A DNA stretch of 64,000 nucleotides from RBG-16-49-21 sp040768125. Lineage in GTDB: Bacteria; Spirochaetota; UBA4802; UBA5550. The notes under the pieces are model-generated. The model was not told where the DNA came from. It saw nothing but the letters and a program-made list of their open reading frames with translations, and did not search any database. The first letter of the stretch is position 1. Each line of letters opens with the position of its first letter. The DNA lies in the NCBI GenBank assembly GCA_040768125.1, contig JAXGNG010000001.1:186001-250000 (forward strand). Reading direction: 5' to 3'. The position numbers were made by a program, and so were the translations under genes. This document shows, piece by piece, positions 27,730 through 34,327 of the stretch.

Positions 27730-28644
27730 ATGAATGTCGAAGACATCAAACGCGTGTTGATCGTGGGCGCCGGAACGATGGGGCAGCAGATTGCCTCGGT
27801 CTGCGCGATCCATGGCATGGAGGTTTCTCTCAATGACGTAAACAGCAAGGCCCTGGAAAAAGGCCTGGAAGGGATTCGCGATCTCTGCGGATTTTTCGTT
27901 AAATCAGGGAAAATCTCGGAAGAAGAGTCAACGGCGGCCATTGCGAGGATTGCCCTGTCGGATTCGCTCGAAGAGGCGGCACGGGATGCGGATATCGTGA
28001 GTGAGTCGGTACCGGAGGATCCCTCGCTGAAGGGGAAGGTGTTTTCACGTCTGAACCGGTGCTGTCCCGAACACGTGCTGTTCACCACCAATACATCCAC
28101 TCTTATGCCTTCGATGTTCGCCGGGGAGACGGGCCGCCCCGACCGCTTCGCGGCTCTTCACTTTCATGATGTCCGGATCTCAACGATCGTTGACGTTATG
28201 CCCCATTCGGGCACATCGAGGGAAACAATCGAACGGGTTCGCGACTTTGCGATCAGAATCGGCCAGGCGCCGATCGTCATGGAAAGGGAAAGCCCCGGGT
28301 ACGTATTCAATTTCATGCTGAGCAACCTGTTCGAATCGGCCCTTACTCTTGCGGCGAACGGCGTCGCTTCCGTGGAGGACATAGACAGGTCCTGGATGGG
28401 AGTGACCCACATGCCCACGGGGCCCTTCGGTATCATGGACAGCGTGGGACTTCAGACGGTATGGAAGATTACCGACTTCTGGGCGCGGAAACTGAATCAA
28501 CCGCAGAAAATTAAAAATGCGGATTTCGTGAAAGGATACGTGGATGAAAATCGCCTCGGTGTTAAGACCGGGGAGGGATTCTACCGTTACCCGAAACCGC
28601 GCTATCGCGATCCCGATTTTCTGAAAAGCCATCGCCCCGTTTAA
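27730..28644 (+). CDS. 3-hydroxyacyl-CoA dehydrogenase
   Basis: 304 residues. The N-terminal Rossmann domain opens VLIVGAGTMGQQIASVCA, with SESVPEDPSLKGKVFSRL and TNTSTLMPS as in the HADH/3-hydroxybutyryl-CoA dehydrogenase family. The C-terminal helical domain (RESPGYVFNFMLSNLFESAL) dimerises and shapes the acyl pocket; HFHDVR carries the catalytic His region. It would oxidise the 3-hydroxyacyl-CoA formed after the kinase/dehydrogenase steps. A strong GGAGGTGG precedes the ATG at 27730, which decides the start. It is followed after 5 bp by the COG2509 flavoprotein gene. Confidence 0.9.
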   Translation: MNVEDIKRVLIVGAGTMGQQIASVCAIHGMEVSLNDVNSKALEKGLEGIRDLCGFFVKSGKISEEESTAAIARIALSDSLEEAARDADIVSESVPEDPSLKGKVFSRLNRCCPEHVLFTTNTSTLMPSMFAGETGRPDRFAALHFHDVRISTIVDVMPHSGTSRETIERVRDFAIRIGQAPIVMERESPGYVFNFMLSNLFESALTLAANGVASVEDIDRSWMGVTHMPTGPFGIMDSVGLQTVWKITDFWARKLNQPQKIKNADFVKGYVDENRLGVKTGEGFYRYPKPRYRDPDFLKSHRPV

Positions 28645-28649
28645 AAACC

Positions 28650-30215
28650 ATGAAACTGGTCCTTGACAATATCACGCTCGATCCCGGTGAGGATCAGGAG
28701 AAGATACCTGAAAAAATCAGGGAGCGATGGGGCATCGACGTCTCGTCGTTCACGATAGTGAGAAAATCCCTCGACGCGAGAAAGAAAAGAAAAATCGTTT
28801 ATCGATTCAGGGTCATGATCGAGGCGGATGACGGGTTGTTATCAGCCTTTGCGGGGAAGGAGGATATCACAGAATATATCCCGCTGGAAATGCCCGCGAT
28901 CGCAAGGAATATGAGGGAGGATCAGGTCCATATCGTTGGAAGTGGTCCCGCCGGTCTTTTCTGCGCTCTCCGTCTCATTGAGTCGGGAGCGCGTGTGGAA
29001 ATATTTGAGCGCGGCAGGCCCGTGGAAGAGCGGATGGGTGATATCGCGGGCCTTGAAAGGAGCGGTGTCCTTGACGAGAGAAGCAATGTCCTTTTCGGCG
29101 AAGGGGGCGCGGGAACCTATTCTGATGGGAAGCTGACAGCCCGTACTCGTCGTCCCGAGGTCGACTGGTTTTTCAAGGAACTGATCGAGGCGGGCGCGCC
29201 GTCGTCAATCCTGTACGAGGCCAAACCACATCTGGGAACTGACCGTCTCGGAAGAATCGTTACGTTTTTAAGGAAAAAAATTATCGAGGCGGGATCGGAA
29301 ATACATTTCAACGAATCACTTGAAGACCTGGTGGTACGGCAGGGCAGAATTGAAGGCGCGATTACGTCGAAGGGGCGCGAGGTTGCCGTTTCGCGGCTTG
29401 TCCTCGCCGCGGGCCACTCGGCAAGGGATACCTACGCCATGCTCGAGGATCGGGGTGTTGCCCTTGAGGGAAAGGGTTTCGCCGTCGGGGTGAGAATTGA
29501 GCATCCTGCGGCATTGATAAACGAAATACAGTACGGGTCATCCCCCTATCGCGACCTGCTGCCCCCGGCGGATTATTTCCTGACAAGCCGTGGAACCGAT
29601 ACGGGAAGAAGCGTCTATTCCTTCTGTATGTGTCCCGGAGGAAGGGTGATCAATTCATCCTCGGAAAAGGAAAGGCTGTGCGTCAACGGCATGAGTTTTT
29701 CCGACAGGGGGCTTCCCTTTTCCAATGCCGCGCTGGTGGTGACCGTGACGCCCGGGGACTGGGGCGGCGCGGCTTCGGGCGGGATTTCCTTCCAGAGGTC
29801 CCTGGAGGAGAGCGCCTTTATTGCCGGTGGCGGCGGATTCACCGCGCCGGCACAGCGCGTTACGGATTTCCTGAAAGATACAGTGGGAACAGTATTGCCC
29901 GGTACATCCTATCGACCCGGCGTGCGACCGGCGGCGCTTCATCGCGATTTGCCGTTGTGGATCGTCCGCGAATTAAAACACGCCCTGAGACAGTTCGAAA
30001 AAAAAATGAGGGGCTTCATCACTGAATCGGCACTGCTTATAGGGACGGAAACGAGAACCTCATCTCCCGTCAGGATTATCAGGAACGAGGGATTCCAGTC
30101 GATCTCGCACGGCGGGCTCTACCCCGTGGGGGAGGGGGCGGGATATGCCGGTGGTATCGTGAGTTCGGCTGTTGACGGAATCCGATGCGCCGATATAATT
30201 ACCCTTGGGGGCTGA
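28650..30215 (+). CDS. COG2509-type FAD-dependent oxidoreductase
   Basis: 521 residues of the uncharacterised FAD-dependent dehydrogenase group COG2509. Residues 1-85 form the small alpha/beta N-terminal domain typical of the group (SFTIVRKSLDARKKRKIVYR). The dinucleotide fold follows: VHIVGSGPAGLFCALRL and EIFERGRPVEER, then LFGEGGAGTYSDGKLTAR, characteristic of the family. GEGAGYAGGIVSSAVDG near the C-terminus closes the FAD site. The physiological reaction is not known. It may ride on the catabolic transcript (5 bp gap) without belonging to the pathway, since in many genomes it is a stand-alone housekeeping gene. Confidence 0.88.
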   Translation: MKLVLDNITLDPGEDQEKIPEKIRERWGIDVSSFTIVRKSLDARKKRKIVYRFRVMIEADDGLLSAFAGKEDITEYIPLEMPAIARNMREDQVHIVGSGPAGLFCALRLIESGARVEIFERGRPVEERMGDIAGLERSGVLDERSNVLFGEGGAGTYSDGKLTARTRRPEVDWFFKELIEAGAPSSILYEAKPHLGTDRLGRIVTFLRKKIIEAGSEIHFNESLEDLVVRQGRIEGAITSKGREVAVSRLVLAAGHSARDTYAMLEDRGVALEGKGFAVGVRIEHPAALINEIQYGSSPYRDLLPPADYFLTSRGTDTGRSVYSFCMCPGGRVINSSSEKERLCVNGMSFSDRGLPFSNAALVVTVTPGDWGGAASGGISFQRSLEESAFIAGGGGFTAPAQRVTDFLKDTVGTVLPGTSYRPGVRPAALHRDLPLWIVRELKHALRQFEKKMRGFITESALLIGTETRTSSPVRIIRNEGFQSISHGGLYPVGEGAGYAGGIVSSAVDGIRCADIITLGG

Positions 30216-30345
30216 GTCAAAGAATTAATACCCGAAAGAAGAAGCGAGATCCTGGCGCACCGCATTTTTAACCGCCCCTGCGTATTAATCTTGACGAGGG
30301 TGACGAGTGTACCGCAACCTGATTGTTCCTATTCAGGAGCGGCAA

Positions 30346-30804
30346 ATGGCGGACAGCTTCATAGAAATAGTACGAAATAAAAAGGCGCGCTTTAATTATG
30401 AGATCGTGGAAACCTTTGAGGCGGGCATCGTCCTCGAGGGAAGCGAGGTCAAGTCCCTGCGCCAGAAAAAGGCGAGTATCCAGGAAGCCTATGCCCGCAT
30501 AAAGGGCGGCGAGGCATTCCTTACCGGGATGAACATAGCGGTCTACGAGATGGCCAATCGCTTCAACCATGATCCCGCAAGGGACCGCAAACTCCTTCTC
30601 CACAGGCATGAACTGAAACGACTTATTGGCAAGATCCAGGAGAAGGGCCTGACACTGGTTCCCCTTCGGCTCTATTTCAAAAACGGAAGGGTGAAGGTGG
30701 AGCTTGGGCTTGCCCAGGGAAAAGCGAAATTCGACAAGCGTCATGATATTCGGAAAAGAGAAGTGGATCGGGAAATTCAGCGTGAATGGAAGCATAATAG
30801 ATAG
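30346..30804 (+). CDS. smpB: SsrA-binding protein SmpB
   Basis: 152 residues. SmpB signatures are clear: NKKARFNYEIVETFEAGIVL, GSEVKSLRQKKASIQEAYA, then DRKLLLHRHEL and LGLAQGKAKFDKRHDIRKRE, with the basic C-terminal tail that enters the ribosomal A site. It binds tmRNA and rescues stalled ribosomes. AGGAG lies 6 bp before the ATG at 30346; a GTG 39 nt upstream lacks a good site and would add residues not found in the family. No tmRNA gene fits in the flanking gaps. It lies 130 bp after the COG2509 gene. Confidence 0.95.
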   Translation: MADSFIEIVRNKKARFNYEIVETFEAGIVLEGSEVKSLRQKKASIQEAYARIKGGEAFLTGMNIAVYEMANRFNHDPARDRKLLLHRHELKRLIGKIQEKGLTLVPLRLYFKNGRVKVELGLAQGKAKFDKRHDIRKREVDREIQREWKHNR

Positions 30805-30935
30805 AGAGAACCGAATGTGTAATAAAATTCTTGACAACGCTCTATTGCACGTGCCCTTGTACTATCCGCGGGGGATCGATGAAATTTCATCCTTCCTAAC
30901 CGCCGGCGAATAAGATAATAAAAAAGGAAGAGGCC

Positions 30936-31157
30936 ATGTCAGAGGAAGTAAAGGAAGGACAGGATACCCAGGCGACCTCCGATGCGCAGAACACGCCCGC
31001 TGCAGAAGAGGTAAAGGCCGCGGCGAAGCCGAAAAAGATAAATAGAATGAATGACCGTGAACTTGCCGCGAAGATAGAGGCCCTTGAAAAGGGTAACAAT
31101 ACCGGCTCGAAGTATTATGCGCACCTTCAGCAGCGCAAAAAAGAGCTCGGGTCCTGA
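30936..31157 (+). CDS. small conserved-looking acidic/lysine-rich protein
   Basis: 73 residues, no cysteine, no membrane segment. The first 30 residues are acidic and Ala/Thr/Gln-rich, then a basic KPKKINRM hinge, then a probable helix pair (NDRELAAKIEALEKG and YYAHLQQRKKEL). GGAAGAGG stands a few bases before the ATG, supporting translation. I do not recognise the family; the layout (disordered Ala/Glu arm plus a short helical C-terminal domain) resembles small spirochaete hypotheticals. It follows smpB by 131 bp and converges on the methyltransferase gene with a 7-bp gap. Confidence 0.6.
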   Translation: MSEEVKEGQDTQATSDAQNTPAAEEVKAAAKPKKINRMNDRELAAKIEALEKGNNTGSKYYAHLQQRKKELGS

Positions 31158-31164
31158 TTTATCG

Positions 31165-32115
31165 TCATCGCCGTATAAATATCAGGTATTCGTAGGTGTG
31201 GATATCCTGAATAAACTGTCGGATGGTTTCATGCTCATCTCGGGCTGAACGGGAGGTGAGAATGAAGCGAAGGCGGTCCGTATATTCATACCTGAGAAAA
31301 TCAGCGTAAGAACCCCTGATGACCTGATATCCTTTCACTTCACCGACCGCGACAAGGTCGGAAAACCTTACGGTGTATTCATCGTGTCCCATGAGGGGGA
31401 TTCGCCATGGATTCCCCGTGGGTGGAATATCCAGAAATTGTCTCATTTGATCAGGTGCAGATGCTTCACAGCTGTGCTCGCTGAGGTAGATGCAGGGTAC
31501 TCCCGCGTCGCAAAGGCGCTCTACCGCGCGTATGGCGCCCAGGTTAAGATTGAATGGCATATCGGGTATCTTCAGGCCGTTTCGGCGTATGGTGCGCTTC
31601 ACTTCCAGTGATATGCTGTCGATTTGTGTATCCGGCAGTGCCAGATGTCCGGGATCAATATCGCATAGTGTCGGAAAATCGCCGACGACTTCGTTAAGCA
31701 GCGCCAGGTCGAACTGGCCGAGAATATCATTCCCGATATTGAAAAAATCATTTTCGATGAAGAGAACGCCGAACCCGTCGAGGGTTTCGCGCTGCCGTTC
31801 AAGCAGAACGGGTGAAAGCTCAATCATAGCCGCTCTTTCCCAGGCATGGCGTGAAAGAAAATCCCGCATCACGAACCCGTATCCTCCTCCAATTTCAATG
31901 AGTGAATCGATGGCGTTCATATCGAGGAAACCCGAGAGGTGGTCATAGAGCAGATTGCCAAGGCTTGCCTGAGCAGCAAGAACTTCACGGCATGGACTTC
32001 GGGGGTCCTCGAGGGCGTTGCACACCGTGAGCTCCCATCCAAGGGTTTTCATTCCCTTACGGTGATAGGCTGTTGTGTCGTTAACACGGTAGGGGGGATC
32101 AGGCTTTTTGCTCAT
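31165..32115 (-). CDS. class I SAM-dependent methyltransferase (sugar O-methyltransferase-like)
   Basis: 316 residues. Motif I is LIEIGGGYGFVMRDF at about residue 90, followed by the acidic strand AAMIELSPVLLERQ and a later ALLNEVVGDFPTL segment, consistent with a class I methyltransferase that binds S-adenosylmethionine. Similar proteins are often annotated putative sugar O-methyltransferase; the acceptor is not known. Its ATG overlaps the zinc-ribbon gene stop by 4 bp, placing it last in the cheD-HDOD-zinc ribbon operon. A link to chemotaxis-receptor methylation is not supported: it does not look like CheR. Confidence 0.72.
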   Translation of the reverse strand: MSKKPDPPYRVNDTTAYHRKGMKTLGWELTVCNALEDPRSPCREVLAAQASLGNLLYDHLSGFLDMNAIDSLIEIGGGYGFVMRDFLSRHAWERAAMIELSPVLLERQRETLDGFGVLFIENDFFNIGNDILGQFDLALLNEVVGDFPTLCDIDPGHLALPDTQIDSISLEVKRTIRRNGLKIPDMPFNLNLGAIRAVERLCDAGVPCIYLSEHSCEASAPDQMRQFLDIPPTGNPWRIPLMGHDEYTVRFSDLVAVGEVKGYQVIRGSYADFLRYEYTDRLRFILTSRSARDEHETIRQFIQDIHTYEYLIFIRR

Positions 32116-32522
32116 ATCACCATGGCATCGGGCGTTGACGGGCGTGTCTTGAGAGCGAAAAGGGCTACGATCATTGCCGCGAGAAGTGACGCCGCGAGAA
32201 GTATCGTGACGATAAGTCTCATTCTTTCTGAGAAAGGAAGGAGGGGAAAATTCCGTATCCGGTAGGTGAATTCAAGGAATCCCGTGATGAGTCTTCGGGG
32301 GAGCGTGGTAACGTCAAGACTCCGGAGCCTGCCGATTAATTGGCGAATGCGGCTGTTGACATGAGGACGTGACAGGTCAAAGGAGGCGTTACGGTATATG
32401 CCGGTGTCATCGGGATCGGCGGTGAAAGAATGGCCACAGGGGCAGGTAACGCGAATGATACCCCTGTCGATGGGAAAGCGGAGGCGTCTTCCGCACTTCG
32501 GGCATGGCTTGACAAGGTGCAT
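32112..32522 (-). CDS. zinc-ribbon membrane protein
   Basis: 136 residues. The N-terminus has a compact zinc ribbon (PCPKCGRRLRF then VTCPCGHSF), followed by a basic, Arg-rich middle and one C-terminal transmembrane helix (LIVTILLAASLLAAMIVALFA). The topology suggests a membrane-anchored cytoplasmic domain. Function unknown. It starts 5 bp after the HDOD gene stop and overlaps the methyltransferase gene by 4 bp, so it is certainly co-transcribed with them. Confidence 0.75.
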   Translation of the reverse strand: MHLVKPCPKCGRRLRFPIDRGIIRVTCPCGHSFTADPDDTGIYRNASFDLSRPHVNSRIRQLIGRLRSLDVTTLPRRLITGFLEFTYRIRNFPLLPFSERMRLIVTILLAASLLAAMIVALFALKTRPSTPDAMVI

Positions 32523-32527
32523 TGGTA

Positions 32528-33388
32528 TTATTGCAGGTCTCGAATTTGCTTTAATATCTGTGGCATTTTTGAGAAGAGCGTTTCCAGGTCGTTCTGCGTG
32601 AGACCGACCTGGGCGATGGCCGCGTCATGGATCTCGTAATAAAGGCCGTCATTGCCGATGCCGACCCCCCCCATCAGGCATATGGCACTGGCGATGTGGA
32701 CGATGGATGTCTCGAGCTGGTGTTCCTTTGGCGCGCCGGAGGGATCATGATAATGACGGACGATAGACTGGAGGACGGGAGGAAAATTCCATTTTTCCAG
32801 TATTCGTTCTCCCACCTCCTGATGGTTGTACCCCATGACTTCCTTCTCGGCCTGGTGAAAGGGAACGGCCCTGTTCTGCGCAAGGTCGAGAATTTGGTTG
32901 AAAACCTGGTGTACGAAAAGTGCGATGACCACCTTCCCCACGTTGTGTATGATGCCCCCCGTAAAAACAACGTCCGCGATATCTTTTCTCTTCTTTGCCA
33001 GGGCTATATCGCGGGACATGGTGGCCACGGCAAGGCCCTGCCGCCAGAGTTCGCCCCTGGCGAGATCATAACCCACGGCCTCTTTGTCAAGGACCGGTTT
33101 TGCCGCAACGAGCATGACAATATCCTTTACCTCTTTCAGGCCCAGGGTGACGATGGCGCGGTCTATCGATGTGATTTCCTTGCCCTTGCTGAAGTAGGCG
33201 GAATTGCAGAGCTTGAGTATATTCGTGGTCATCGCCTGGTTGGCCGATATTTCGCGGGCAACATCCTTGAAGGAAACATCGGGATCATTGACCATGTTGA
33301 TAACCTTCCCGGCGACCTCCGGTAGGGAGGGCAGACGGTCGATATCGCGCATGATCGATTCAATTTGCTGCTGTATCATCTGCTCCAT
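32528..33388 (-). CDS. HDOD-domain signalling protein
   Basis: 286 residues, nearly all HDOD domain (PSLPEVAGKVINMVNDPDVS, then REISANQAMTTNILKLCNSAYF), the non-catalytic relative of HD phosphohydrolases. A GGIIHNVGKVVIALF segment takes the place of the HD pair, and YNHQEVGERILEKWNFP follows. HDOD proteins act as signal-transduction adaptors in motility, biofilm and second-messenger circuits. GGAG lies 7 bp before the ATG at 33388; an in-frame GTG 18 nt earlier has none. It lies 23 bp downstream of cheD, suggesting a joint role in taxis or signalling. Confidence 0.88.
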   Translation of the reverse strand: MEQMIQQQIESIMRDIDRLPSLPEVAGKVINMVNDPDVSFKDVAREISANQAMTTNILKLCNSAYFSKGKEITSIDRAIVTLGLKEVKDIVMLVAAKPVLDKEAVGYDLARGELWRQGLAVATMSRDIALAKKRKDIADVVFTGGIIHNVGKVVIALFVHQVFNQILDLAQNRAVPFHQAEKEVMGYNHQEVGERILEKWNFPPVLQSIVRHYHDPSGAPKEHQLETSIVHIASAICLMGGVGIGNDGLYYEIHDAAIAQVGLTQNDLETLFSKMPQILKQIRDLQ

Positions 33389-33411
33389 ACATAATCTCCG
33401 GGCCACCGTTT

Positions 33412-33894
33412 TTATGCTTTGTAAAACACCTTTTCCTTTCCGCCTGACTTGACTTTCATCCGCCCGTCTTCAAGGTAAAAGTCGATCACCCTTCCGAGAT
33501 TTCCACCGACATCTTCAACGAGTATTGGAATATCGAGCTTCCGCAGCTCGAGCTTTGTTTGTTCAACATTCCTTTCCCCGATCTGTCCCAGCACTATGTT
33601 GGAGCCGAATTTAAACATTGATGCCCCGCCGGTAATTTTTGCCGATAGATTTTCCTTTTTCGCCCCCTCCTGAAGAAGGGATTTCACAAGTAGAGGAATC
33701 GCGGTATCAGCGTATTTTTCAGGATTTACGGAACGCTTGATGTTAACGGGGAGGAGAACGTGGGCCATCCCGCCAATTTTTTTCATGCGGTCATAGATGC
33801 AGATGGCGACGCAGCTTCCCAGAATGGTACGAAGGACGGCAGGGGAGGAGGAGTTTTTTATCTGCGCTACGCCAACGGTAATTATCTGGCTCAT
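33412..33894 (-). CDS. cheD: chemoreceptor glutamine deamidase CheD
   Basis: 160 residues, normal for CheD, which deamidates glutamines on methyl-accepting chemotaxis proteins and interacts with CheC. The catalytic Cys lies in LGSCVAICIYD and the His in GGMAHVLLP; the Thr region is present, and KITGGASMF and IGERNVEQ are family marks. It is the first gene of a four-gene minus-strand operon with a good promoter just upstream (33950-33978). No other chemotaxis gene is in the window. Confidence 0.95.
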   Translation of the reverse strand: MSQIITVGVAQIKNSSSPAVLRTILGSCVAICIYDRMKKIGGMAHVLLPVNIKRSVNPEKYADTAIPLLVKSLLQEGAKKENLSAKITGGASMFKFGSNIVLGQIGERNVEQTKLELRKLDIPILVEDVGGNLGRVIDFYLEDGRMKVKSGGKEKVFYKA

Positions 33895-33949
33895 ACCCGC
33901 TACTCTGTTAAACCGAAGTGATCTGGATCACGAAACAAGGCAAAGGTAA

Positions 33950-33978
33950 GCAATACTCAAATGTTGCGGTTTTGTCAA
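33950..33978 (-). promoter_or_regulatory. candidate sigma70 promoter for the cheD operon
   Basis: On the minus strand, a perfect TTGACA (33973-33978) and TATTGC (33950-33955) are 17 bp apart. Predicted transcription start is near 33943, about 50 nt before the cheD ATG. The -10 box matches only the first three consensus positions. Confidence 0.45.
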
Positions 33979-34148
33979 GAGTATTAACGATTCCAGGGCA
34001 TTTGGCCCAGCATTATAGCCGGGGTCGGGGACGTTCGATCAGGGAACTATGGTTGGTCATGCGCAATCTGCAGGGCGCGTAATGAGGCGTTTCAAACCAA
34101 CACCGTTGCGCCACACGCGCCATTCCTTTACGGGCAATGCAATTCTTG

Positions 34149-34178
34149 TTGACTGAGCGTGAAAGAGAACGTCATTAT
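34149..34178 (+). promoter_or_regulatory. candidate sigma70 promoter for the 7TM-DISM/AraC gene
   Basis: TTGACT (34149-34154) and CATTAT (34173-34178) lie 18 bp apart, with a predicted start near 34185 and a leader of about 140 nt. Judged by eye. Confidence 0.35.
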
Positions 34179-34327
34179 TGCATCATGCGCGAGGCACCCG
34201 GATGTATCGATCGTCATGCTGTCGCCCCGAAATTTGATGACCTGACGAATGATGCCATGCGATTTCGGTGACTGCGGATGTTTTGTAGCCATGTTCTCAA
34301 GACCGTCATGCCGGAGTCAAGGGCGTG

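Larger units (their letters stand above)
33895..34327. other. intergenic region between cheD and the 7TM-DISM/AraC gene
   Basis: About 430 bases between divergent genes. It holds two opposed sigma70-like promoters: one facing cheD (33950-33978), one facing the receptor gene (34149-34178). The rest shows no open frame with a ribosome-binding site, no RNA signature and no clear repeat. Confidence 0.6.

Noticed and set aside
30216..30935. tmRNA gene beside smpB
   Set aside because: The gaps on either side are about 130 bp each, too short for tmRNA, and no tRNA-like acceptor end is present.
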